The notes beneath the pieces were generated by a model. That model saw only the letters and a program-made list of their open reading frames with translations, was not told where the DNA came from and searched no databases. Position numbers and translations under genes: made by a program. Shown piece after piece: positions 1-6,692 of a stretch of DNA of 13,724 nt. Source of the DNA: DATHWB01 sp040902855 (GTDB taxonomy: Bacteria; Actinomycetota; Acidimicrobiia; Spongiisociales; ZC4RG35). The stretch's first letter is position 1, and the number at the start of each line of letters is the position of its first letter. The stretch lies in contig JBBDWN010000153.1 of NCBI GenBank assembly GCA_040902855.1, forward strand, positions 1 through 13,724, written 5' to 3'.

Positions 1-112
1 CAAACGGCCTGCGGCCGAGGGGGGACAAATCACTCGCAGAGCTCGCTGCCCCCCTAGCCGGGCAGAGCCCGGCCTGTCCCCCCAACGTCGCTGACGCTCC
101 TGGGGGGACAAA
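1..112. repeat. G/C-rich hairpin cluster downstream of the Trk array
   Basis: This non-coding stretch is packed with inverted repeats. A 5-bp stem lies at 5-9/13-17. A G6/C6 stem lies at 19-24/49-54. A perfect 7-bp stem with a 3-base loop (GCCGGGC/GCCCGGC) lies at 57-63/67-73. An 8-bp stem GTCCCCCC/GGGGGGAC lies at 76-83/102-109 and encloses a second stem, CGTC/GACG, at 86-89/93-96. The 76-83 arm could equally pair with 19-26, so two mutually exclusive folds exist. The region sits just after the stop codon of the last minus-strand gene, so it could end the array's transcript, but there is no clear U tract. I see no gene in it. Confidence 0.7.
19..50. repeat. Direct repeat unit, copy 1
   Basis: The first 19 bases (19-37) are identical to 102-120. 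The next 13 bases match 121-133 with 3 differences. This copy is wholly intergenic. The two copies are 83 bases apart. This looks like a dispersed REP-like element, which is an inference from only two local copies. Confidence 0.75.
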
Positions 113-133
113 TCACTCGCTGCGCTCGTTGCC
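102..133. repeat. Direct repeat unit, copy 2, overlapping a gene end
   Basis: This is the second copy of the unit at 19-50. Unlike the first it overlaps coding sequence: read on the minus strand it supplies the last residues (NERSE) and the TGA stop of the OB-fold-like gene. Its GGGGGGAC end also forms the right arm of the hairpin at 76-109. Confidence 0.75.
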
Positions 134-658
134 TCCGAAGAGATCGCGGCGGTGGGCGAGGGTGAAGAGGCCGGCGACGGTGAGGATGGCACCGAGGAAG
201 GCGGCGACCGGGTCGGGACCGGGCTGGGGGAGAGGCTCGGACGGCGAGACGAGCAGCACGTCGGTCGCTTCGACGAAGGTGAGGCCGCCGATCGATGGAT
301 CGAGGTCCCGGAAGATGCCCGTCACCTCGACAACCGGGCCACGCACGGCGTGGGCTCCCGGCGCACCGAAAGTGTCCGGAACCCCACCGGTGAGTCGGAC
401 GGAAATCCCCGTGTTGGTTCCCGCCAGCCGTCCCGTCGATGAGAGCGGTTGTTCGACGTAGGCGTCGTCGTTGACCTGAACCCAGACGACGTCGCCGCGG
501 TCGCCGTAGTCGCCGACGATCTCGCCCCGGATCGTCACGACCTGCTGGTCGTACTCGTCGGGTTGCGCCAGCAGTGTCGACACGGCGACGGTCTCCTGTC
601 CGGCGGCCGGCAGGACAGGGAGCATGAGGACGGCCACGGCGGCGAGGAGACGTCTCAC
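113..658 (-). CDS. Secreted/membrane-anchored OB-fold-like protein of unknown function
   Basis: A 181-residue protein that I cannot assign to a named family. Residues 1-20 form a signal peptide or N-terminal anchor: VRR, then a Leu/Ala/Val core ending LPAAG. Residues 24-138 are a beta-rich domain with the pattern VSTLLAQPDEYDQQ, VTIRGEIVG, VWVQVND, VRLTG and VVEVTGIF, which resembles small periplasmic OB-fold domains. A Pro-rich linker (142-149) leads to a second membrane segment (about 150-168) and a basic tail. I chose the GTG start at 658 because it overlaps the TGA stop of the upstream trkH in a GTGA, making the signal peptide begin cleanly; longer starts run back into trkH. Being last in the Trk array suggests an extracytoplasmic accessory role, but that is inference. 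The C-terminal residues lie inside a hairpin repeat. Confidence 0.75.
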   Translation of the reverse strand: MRRLLAAVAVLMLPVLPAAGQETVAVSTLLAQPDEYDQQVVTIRGEIVGDYGDRGDVVWVQVNDDAYVEQPLSSTGRLAGTNTGISVRLTGGVPDTFGAPGAHAVRGPVVEVTGIFRDLDPSIGGLTFVEATDVLLVSPSEPLPQPGPDPVAAFLGAILTVAGLFTLAHRRDLFGGNERSE

Positions 659-2303
659 TTCCCGAACACCGTTGAGGCGCCGAACCCGAGGAGGGCGGCG
701 ATTGCGATGAACTCGAGACGACCCACCCACATCTGGGCGATGTAGGTCAATTCGAGCAGCAGCGGCATGTCGGGGGCGACGACACCGACCGAGAGCCCAA
801 CGGCGGCGGACGCGCTGATGGATTCGAACAAGGCGGGCCCGAGCTCGTAACCGAACCCGAGAGCGACTGCCGCTCCGAAGAGATACAGCGCCACGTAGAG
901 CAGCGAGATCGAGAACATCGAGCGGATCAGGTTGGCGCCGATCCGCTGGGTTCCGTACTGGTGGTACGTCTGAGGCACGACCGCCCCGTCCGGGAGCAGC
1001 GCCTCACGCACTGTGTCGCGCATCGCCCGGAAGGCGAGTCCGATCCGCAATGACTTGATGCCGCCTGCGGTGGAGGAGCTCATGCCGCCGAGAGCCATGG
1101 CGATGGTGATTCCGGCGAAGGCAAGCCCGGACCAAGACGCCACTTCGGGGATCGAAACCGTGGTGAAACCAGTCCCGGTATGGGCCGAGATGACGTGGAA
1201 GACTCCGATTCGGACCAACGGATACAACTCGTCGGTGACCCCGATCAACGCCAATCCGAAGATCGTGACGACGAGCGTCACACCCACGGTGAACGCGAAC
1301 GTGCGCACCTCGATGTTCTTTCCGACGCGCCTTCGGTTCCAGATGGCGTGATGCAGCCCAAAGCTCATCGCACCAGCGATCATCAGCACTCCCACGATGG
1401 CCTCGAATATCGGCGAGTTGTAATAGACGATGCTGGTGCTCATGGGAGAGAACCCGCCGGTGTCGAACGCAGCCATGAAGATCGTGGCTCCGTGGAAGAA
1501 CGCCCGTCGGACTCCGAAGCCCTGCAAGAAGATCCCGTCGATGGTGAGGATGCCGATCCCGATGACGGCATGGGTCGCACTGACGAGCCAGATGAAGCGG
1601 GCGGTCGTGCGAACGTTGGGGAAGATCCGATGCTCTCGGCCTTCGCCTTCGAACAGCGACAGGGCGCCACTCCCGGCGAGGAACATGAGTGCGGCGAGGA
1701 CGATCCCCTGGCCACCGAGGAACTNNNNNNNNNNNNNNNNNNNNNNNNNNNNNNNNNNNNNNNNNNNNNNNNNNNNNNNNNNNNNNNNNNNNNNNNNNNN
1801 NNNNNNNNNNNNNNNNNNNNNNNNCTCCCGGCGAGGAACATGAGTGCGGCGAGGACGATCCCCTGGCCACCGAGGAACTGCAGGAGGTGGCGCCACAGGT
1901 TCACTGACTCCGGCAGATGGTCGAGATCTTGGATGAGCGAGAGTCCCGTTGTCGTGAGCCCGCTCATCGCATCGAAATAGGAGTCGATCCAGCGCGCGTA
2001 GTGGCCCGACCCCCACAGCGGGACTGTGGCGAAGGCGGGAACCACGAGCCAGGTGAGTGCTGCGACGACCATGCCGTGGCTCCAGTCGACCGCCCGCCCC
2101 GGATCGGGATGGAGCCGGTCAGCGGCGGCGGAAACCGCAGTCGTGAGGCCGATGAGCAGCAGGAAGTGGCTCGCAGCCCGCCACTCCGCCTGTGCGAGCG
2201 CCCACACCAGCGGGATGACCGCCGCCATCGCCACGACCCCGATGATGCGGCCGAGGTCGTGGGCCAGTGATCGATGATCTTCGATGGTTGGTCGCAGAAG
2301 CAT
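655..2303 (-). CDS. trkH: TrkH-type potassium transporter pore subunit (interrupted by assembly gap)
   Basis: Membrane subunit of a Trk/Ktr-type K+ uptake system. The 100-N block at 1725-1824 splits the reading frame into two frames as written. The 55 bases on both sides of the block are identical, and removing 155 bases (1725-1879) joins the halves in frame to give 497 residues, normal for TrkH. In the joined protein the four pore-loop regions are visible: TTTG at 117-120, DTGG at 229-232, TGTGF at 324-328 and AAVGLSVG at 448-455. QFLGGQGI (142-149) stands where other TrkH proteins have QWIGGMGI, and GMSSSTAGGIKSLRIG (355-370) matches the family's conserved loop. The start ATG lies 1 base after the stop of a small upstream gene. 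The partner is probably the split TrkA pair just upstream. The gene is very likely intact; the break is technical. Confidence 0.9.
1670..1724. repeat. 55-bp direct repeat flanking the gap, left copy
   Basis: Identical base for base to 1825-1879. It is best explained as the same genomic sequence present at the ends of two contigs that were placed side by side with Ns instead of being merged. Confidence 0.9.
1725..1824. other. Assembly gap of exactly 100 N
   Basis: Exactly 100 Ns is a common placeholder for a gap of unknown size. It lies inside trkH. The flanking 55-bp duplication indicates that the contig ends overlap, so there is probably no missing sequence. Confidence 0.95.
1825..1879. repeat. 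55-bp direct repeat flanking the gap, right copy
   Basis: Second copy of 1670-1724. On the minus strand both copies encode FLGGQGIVLAALMFLAG in their respective frames, which confirms that they are one piece of trkH read twice. Confidence 0.9.
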
Positions 2304-2304
2304 G

Positions 2305-2427
2305 TCAGACGACTGCGAGAGCGATCGCGGCGGCGGCGACCGCCAGCAATATGGCCCCGATCAGAGCGATGAATTCCACCCCTACACCTCGAAACCCGTG
2401 TCGGATCTCTGCCAGCAATGATCTCAT
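2305..2427 (-). CDS. Small single-pass membrane peptide (40 aa) in the Trk array
   Basis: A 40-codon frame filling the space between the split trkA pair and trkH. Its ATG overlaps the TGA of the upstream trkA-like gene (ATGA), and its TGA ends 1 base before the trkH ATG, so all three genes look translationally coupled. The N-terminal part has Arg at 2, 9 and 13. From residue 19 to the C-terminus the peptide is entirely hydrophobic (Phe, Ile, Ala, Leu, Val, one Gly), long enough for one membrane helix, with N-in topology by the positive-inside rule. I recognise no family. By analogy only, KdpF is a comparably tiny hydrophobic peptide that stabilises the Kdp potassium pump. No internal stop and perfect packing favour a real gene, but an ORF this short could arise by chance. 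Confidence 0.72.
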   Translation of the reverse strand: MRSLLAEIRHGFRGVGVEFIALIGAILLAVAAAAIALAVV

Positions 2428-3086
2428 CCTGTTTCGACCCGCCTCTGGAAGATGTTGTTGAGAGCGTCGGTCGAGTGGCTCTGGGTCACGAAAAGGAGTT
2501 GGTCGCCTGCTTGCACCTGGGTCGTACCGTCAGGGACCGCGATCGAGTCGCCTCGGGTGATGCTCACGACGATCGTCGACGGTGGGAGACCCAGTCCCGT
2601 CACAGTTCTCGGCGCGAACCCCTCGGGAACCGTGATCCCGACCGTCACCAGATCCCCTCGATCGGGGAGGGCGTTGGTGATGTGATCGGAGAGATCGAGG
2701 CTCCGTTCGATCATGTCGGTCATCTCGTCGGTGACGTTGACCGTCGGCACACCCAGCGCTCGGAACGCAGCCCGGTTGCGGGGGTCGTTCATCCGCGCGA
2801 GCACCCTTCGAACACCAAAAGCTGCCGATGCCAGCTGGCACGCGACGAGGTTGTCCTCATCGATCCCGGTCACCGCCACGAACACGTCGCTGGGACGCAG
2901 GTCCAGGCTTTGCAGGCGTCGCATGTCCGTTCCGTCGCCTGTGAGTACCAACGCCCGACCCATGTCGGAGAGGCGACGGGCGCGTTCCTCGTTCTCCTCG
3001 ATCAAGATCACGGCCGCTCCCTTTTCGAGCAGCCGACTGGTCAATTCGGCGCCCAGCTTGCCGCCTCCGACAACGACCGCTCTCAT
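2424..3086 (-). CDS. TrkA-like NAD-binding potassium uptake regulator (single RCK unit, second of pair)
   Basis: Cytoplasmic regulatory subunit of a Trk/Ktr-type channel, 220 residues: one RCK_N Rossmann domain (about 1-125) and one RCK_C domain (about 140-215). The nucleotide-binding loop is GGGKLG (7-12) and the acidic residue closing the second strand is E30, in ILIEENEE, as expected for NAD(H)-type binding. It is half the length of E. coli TrkA (about 458 aa) and resembles one member of the split CeoB/CeoC pair of mycobacteria. Its ATG overlaps the stop of the preceding TrkA-like gene by 4 bases, and its own stop overlaps the small membrane gene. The two halves probably assemble together on the TrkH encoded downstream. 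Confidence 0.9.
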   Translation of the reverse strand: MRAVVVGGGKLGAELTSRLLEKGAAVILIEENEERARRLSDMGRALVLTGDGTDMRRLQSLDLRPSDVFVAVTGIDEDNLVACQLASAAFGVRRVLARMNDPRNRAAFRALGVPTVNVTDEMTDMIERSLDLSDHITNALPDRGDLVTVGITVPEGFAPRTVTGLGLPPSTIVVSITRGDSIAVPDGTTQVQAGDQLLFVTQSHSTDALNNIFQRRVETG

Positions 3087-3739
3087 GAGTCGTCCTTGAC
3101 GAAGAACTCGATCCTCTTGCGCACGCCCTCTCGCGCCGCCGCCACCACGAGATCCCCTTCTTGCAGGATGAACCTGGTGCCGGGGATGACCACCTCGCGA
3201 CCGCGCCTGATTGCCGCGATACGTAGTCGGTCCTTGACTTCGAACCGACCGACCGTTCGCCCCGCAGCCTCGTGGTTGATCTCGAACTCGACCATCTCCA
3301 CGTCGCTGCCCATGTCGAAGCTGAGGTGGTGCTGGAACTCGACGTCGACAACGTCTTGGTATACGACGTTGGCGATCAGGGTCGTGCCCGCCACGTATTC
3401 GATTCCGAGGGCGTGGTAGGCGGCCTCCCGGGCGGGATCCGACAGTCGGGCGATCGATCGTTGCACTCCGAATGTGGCCTTCACGACCTCGACGGCGACC
3501 AGGTTGGCGTTGTCTGAATTGGTCACGGCGAGGAATACGTCGGCGTCACCCGTCCCGGCCCTGGTGAGGGTGCCGACGTCGAACGCTTGACCAAGCTCGG
3601 TTCCGCCGTTGAATCCGCGCCCGAGTGAAGCCAGCGCGTCTTCATCGTTGTCGATGACCACCACGTCGTTGCCATCCGCCGCGAACTTCTGGGCGAGGGC
3701 GGTTCCGACTCGTCCTGCCCCTGCGATGACGATGTGCAT
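3083..3739 (-). CDS. TrkA-like NAD-binding potassium uptake regulator (single RCK unit, first of pair)
   Basis: 218 residues with the same plan as its downstream neighbour. The RCK_N domain starts MHIVIAGAGRVG with GAGRVG at 7-12 and the ribose-binding acid D30 (VVVIDNDED). An RCK_C domain follows from about residue 140 and ends in LQEGDLVVAAA, the usual closing strand of the domain. It is probably a cytoplasmic ligand-sensing subunit that gates TrkH. The start is 33 bases after the stop of the upstream trkH, the only loose junction in the array, with no strong Shine-Dalgarno just ahead of the ATG. This could mark the beginning of the second (split) Trk set. Confidence 0.9.
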   Translation of the reverse strand: MHIVIAGAGRVGTALAQKFAADGNDVVVIDNDEDALASLGRGFNGGTELGQAFDVGTLTRAGTGDADVFLAVTNSDNANLVAVEVVKATFGVQRSIARLSDPAREAAYHALGIEYVAGTTLIANVVYQDVVDVEFQHHLSFDMGSDVEMVEFEINHEAAGRTVGRFEVKDRLRIAAIRRGREVVIPGTRFILQEGDLVVAAAREGVRKRIEFFVKDDS

Positions 3740-3772
3740 CGGGCGCAGGTTATCGCTGTAGGAGGTGACTGC

Positions 3773-5275
3773 TCACCGTCTCCACAGATCGCGGGTGAAG
3801 AGCAGCAGCACGGGGAAGATCTCGAGTCGACCCACGATCATCAGCCCGGACAACAACCACTTGCCCGTACCAGGGATGCCTGCGTAGTGCGCGGTCGGGC
3901 CGACGTCGCCAAGGCCGGGTCCGATGTTGCCGAGTGACGCCGCGACGGCGGAAGCGGTCGTGATCAAGTCCAGCCGCTCGCTGGCGTTGGCGTCGAGAAA
4001 GGAGAGGAGGAACGTCCCGGTCATGAACAGGAACATGTAGAACAGGAAGAACGACTGGACGCTCTCCACGACTTCGTCTCGGACCCGGTCCTTGCCGAAC
4101 CTTGTGATGAAGACCCCGCGGGGATGAACCAATCGCCTCAGGTCAGCGTTCGCAGCCTTGGAAAGGATTCCGACCCGGAATGTCTTCACGCCTCCGGCGG
4201 TGGACCCCGCCATGCCACCGAGGAACATGAGCCCCACCACGAAGATCTGGAGAGCGGGCCGCCACGAGCCGAAGTCGGCGGTGGCGAACCCGGTGGTGGT
4301 GACGATGCTCACCGTGGTGAAGGTGGCGTCCCTGATCGAGTCGGCGATGCCGGCGCCCGGTTCGATCAGGCCTCCTGTCACGATGATCACGGCGACGACG
4401 ACGATGAAGGCATACAAGCGGAACTCGGCATTCCTCAAGTACTCGGCCGGTTTCCGTAGCGCCCGGAAGTGCAGCGCGAAGCTCGCTCCGGCAAGGAACA
4501 TGAAGCCGATGATCACCCACTGGGTGTAAGAACTGAAACCGGTGATCGATGTGTGTTCGGTGCTGAAGCCTCCGGTGGACATGGTCGTGAAGGCGTGGTT
4601 GACGGCCTGGAAGAGGTTCATGTCGCCCAGCGCCAGCAGCAGCGCCTCGATGGCGGTGAAACCCACGTAGACGATCCACAGGCGCTTGGCGGTTTCCTGG
4701 AAACGGGGGGTGAGCCGATCGGGCGTCGGTCCGGGAGATTCGGCCCGGGCGAGTTGCACGCCGCCGACTCCGAGGAGGGGGAGGATGGCGATGGAAAGCA
4801 CAATGATCCCCATGCCCCCGATCCACTGGGTGGTGGAGCGCCAGAACAGGACTCCGCGAGGCAACAGATGCGGCTCCGGCAGGATCGACGCACCGGTGGT
4901 GGTGAATCCCGAAGCGGTTTCGAAGAAGGCGTCGGTGATTCCCGGGATCGCGCCGGACAGCAGGTAGGGGAGCGTTCCGAACGCCGACATGACGAACCAC
5001 GCAAGTCCGACGGCTCCGAATCCTTCCTTGGTGGTCAGCACGCCCTGGGTGCCGATGACTTTCCAACCGACGGCTCCCGACGCAATCGCTACTGCGGCGG
5101 CCGCGGCGATGGCCGCGCCCACCTCGTTCTCGCCGTAGAGGAGCGAGACGAACGCCGCCGGAAGCATGGCGACACCCGATCCGGCGACAACGCCCCCGGT
5201 GATGAAGGCAAGCCGCCGGGCCATCGCCAAGCCGCCCTTGTCCCCTCGGCGTCGGGCGGACCGGGTCTGGGTCAT
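3773..5275 (-). CDS. trkH: TrkH-type potassium transporter pore subunit
   Basis: 500-residue polytopic membrane protein of the TrkH/TrkG family. Pore-loop signatures are TTTG (125-128), STGG (234-237), TTTG (326-329) and LGNIGPG (448-454). The family's QWIGGMGI (150-157) and GGMAGSTAGGVKTFRVG (353-369) are both present. I chose the ATG at 5275 because it overlaps the stop of the upstream trkA in an ATGA; a start 12 codons further up would run into trkA. It is closer to canonical TrkH than the second copy downstream. Its natural partner is the full-length TrkA encoded immediately upstream. A small inverted repeat (GGTGA/TCACC, 3764-3768/3773-3777) spans its stop codon. Confidence 0.93.
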   Translation of the reverse strand: MTQTRSARRRGDKGGLAMARRLAFITGGVVAGSGVAMLPAAFVSLLYGENEVGAAIAAAAAVAIASGAVGWKVIGTQGVLTTKEGFGAVGLAWFVMSAFGTLPYLLSGAIPGITDAFFETASGFTTTGASILPEPHLLPRGVLFWRSTTQWIGGMGIIVLSIAILPLLGVGGVQLARAESPGPTPDRLTPRFQETAKRLWIVYVGFTAIEALLLALGDMNLFQAVNHAFTTMSTGGFSTEHTSITGFSSYTQWVIIGFMFLAGASFALHFRALRKPAEYLRNAEFRLYAFIVVVAVIIVTGGLIEPGAGIADSIRDATFTTVSIVTTTGFATADFGSWRPALQIFVVGLMFLGGMAGSTAGGVKTFRVGILSKAANADLRRLVHPRGVFITRFGKDRVRDEVVESVQSFFLFYMFLFMTGTFLLSFLDANASERLDLITTASAVAASLGNIGPGLGDVGPTAHYAGIPGTGKWLLSGLMIVGRLEIFPVLLLFTRDLWRR

Positions 5276-6606
5276 CCGCGGCCGAATAGCCGTTCGACCT
5301 CGTCGATGCACCGGGGCATCGAGAACACGATCACATGGTCACCAGGATCGATGGTCGTCGCACCCGTCGGGACGAACGCGATGTTGCGCCGCAGGATTCC
5401 GCCGACCACCGCGCCTCGGGGTAAACCGAGTTCGCTGAGAGACTTGCCGACGGCCTCCGATCGCGGGTCGACTTCGAGTTCGATCGCCTCGGCGTCGGTG
5501 TCGTTGAACGTGACCACGCTGTGTATCCGACCCCGGCGGACGAAACGGAGGATGGCGCCGGCAGCGATCAACCGGCTGGACACTGCCGCGTCGATACCGG
5601 TTCCGGCGAGCAGGTTCACGTAATCGATCCGGTTGAACCGGGACACGGCGGTCGCCGCTCCCAGGGCCTTGGCGACGAGCGCGCCGAGCACGTTCACGTG
5701 ATCCCATCCCGTCAACGCCAGCACGGTGTCCCGGTCGTTCAGATTCAGAGAGCGGAGCGTGTCGGGGTCGGTCGGGTCGTCATTGATGACCAGAGCCTTC
5801 GCCAGCCGTTCGGCGATCTTCCGGCATCTGCTCGGATCTTCGTCGACGATGATCACGTCGTATCCGTCGTCGAGCATCAGCTTGGCGGTGAGTTCGGCCA
5901 AGCGGGTGGAGCCGAGGATCACCACTCGACGCACCGGCCGATGGTGGACGCCGAGCAGTTCGGTTGCCCGCTCGACATCGTCCTTGCCGACCATGACCAG
6001 GACGTGGTCCCCTGCTTCGATGATGGTGTCGCCATGGGCGACGACGGTGTCTCCGTGGCGAACGAGCGCGGCCACGACCCAGTCCCAATCGTCTCGGTTG
6101 GCCCGGAGTTCGGCGAGCGGCCACCCGATGAGCCTGGAAGTTCTGGGAATGGTGGCCCCGACGAGGACGAGATGGCCCTCTCCGAACTCGACGACCTCCG
6201 ACACGCCCGACTGGTGGACGAGGGCGAGGAGTTCCCGAGCTGCGGCTTCTCCAGGGTCGATGACGAAGTCGACTTCGAGGCCGACGAGGGCCTCGCGCAT
6301 GTCGGGGTCTTCGACTCGGGCGACCGTGCGCTTGACCCCGAGTTCGGCGGCGACGTGGCAGGCGAGCACGTTGGCTCCGTCGGAGTTGGACACGGCGATG
6401 AGCAACTCCGCACGGTCGACGCCCGCTTCTTGGAGGACGGCCGGCGACGCCCCGTTGCCGTTGATGACGAGGGCGTCGATGCGATCTTGGAGTTCGGCGG
6501 CTCGGTCTTCGTCGTCTTCGATGACGACGACGTCCTGGCCCTCGGCCGAAAGACGTTCGGCGAGGTATGACCCGACCGCTCCTGCGCCGACTATGACGAT
6601 TCGCAT
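5272..6606 (-). CDS. trkA: Full-length TrkA, NAD-binding regulator with two RCK units
   Basis: 444 residues, close to the usual length of full TrkA. Order of domains: RCK_N (1-120), RCK_C (about 135-220), RCK_N (about 226-345), RCK_C (about 360-442). The first Rossmann loop is intact, GAGAVG (7-12), with the acidic E30 after VVVI. The second loop reads GSTRLA (232-237), having lost two of the three glycines, so it may no longer bind NAD in the usual way. The protein binds the cytoplasmic face of TrkH and controls K+ conductance. It is the first gene of the seven-gene array; its ATG is 86 bases from the divergent MoxR gene. A TAGCGT hexamer ends 9 bases before the ATG and could be a -10 box for a leaderless message. 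Confidence 0.93.
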   Translation of the reverse strand: MRIVIVGAGAVGSYLAERLSAEGQDVVVIEDDEDRAAELQDRIDALVINGNGASPAVLQEAGVDRAELLIAVSNSDGANVLACHVAAELGVKRTVARVEDPDMREALVGLEVDFVIDPGEAAARELLALVHQSGVSEVVEFGEGHLVLVGATIPRTSRLIGWPLAELRANRDDWDWVVAALVRHGDTVVAHGDTIIEAGDHVLVMVGKDDVERATELLGVHHRPVRRVVILGSTRLAELTAKLMLDDGYDVIIVDEDPSRCRKIAERLAKALVINDDPTDPDTLRSLNLNDRDTVLALTGWDHVNVLGALVAKALGAATAVSRFNRIDYVNLLAGTGIDAAVSSRLIAAGAILRFVRRGRIHSVVTFNDTDAEAIELEVDPRSEAVGKSLSELGLPRGAVVGGILRRNIAFVPTGATTIDPGDHVIVFSMPRCIDEVERLFGRG

Positions 6607-6692
6607 TGCCGAAGAACGCTAGCTCCTCGCGCGGCCTCCGGGAGCGACCGGATGGGGAGTGTCGGTCTGCGATCGCTACCCTGCGGTCCTTC
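6607..6692. promoter_or_regulatory. Divergent promoter region between trkA and the MoxR gene
   Basis: 86 bases separate two divergent start codons. Each side has a TAnnnT hexamer about 10 bases from its ATG: TACCCT at 6677-6682 for the plus strand, and TAGCGT (plus-strand positions 6616-6621) for the minus strand. Neither gene has a good Shine-Dalgarno at normal spacing. This would fit leaderless transcripts in both directions. No convincing -35 boxes are seen, so the exact sites are uncertain. Confidence 0.35.

Noticed and set aside
1..133. CRISPR array
   Set aside because: Only two repeat copies, with palindromic G/C arms and coding overlap; no regular spacers and no cas genes.
655..2303. 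Frameshifted or broken trkH pseudogene
   Set aside because: The apparent break is at the N block and disappears when the duplicated 55 bases are merged.
2418..3419. Plus-strand open frame of 333 codons opposite the two trkA-like genes
   Set aside because: No domain signature and low-complexity composition; the minus strand carries clear RCK proteins.
3740..3772. Another small gene between trkH and the first trkA-like gene
   Set aside because: Only 33 bases, no coupled start codon and no open frame of useful length.
5521..6570. Plus-strand open frame of 349 codons opposite trkA
   Set aside because: High-GC shadow of trkA: composition dominated by Asp, Val, Gly and Glu, no recognisable motif, and it lies wholly inside a strong TrkA match.
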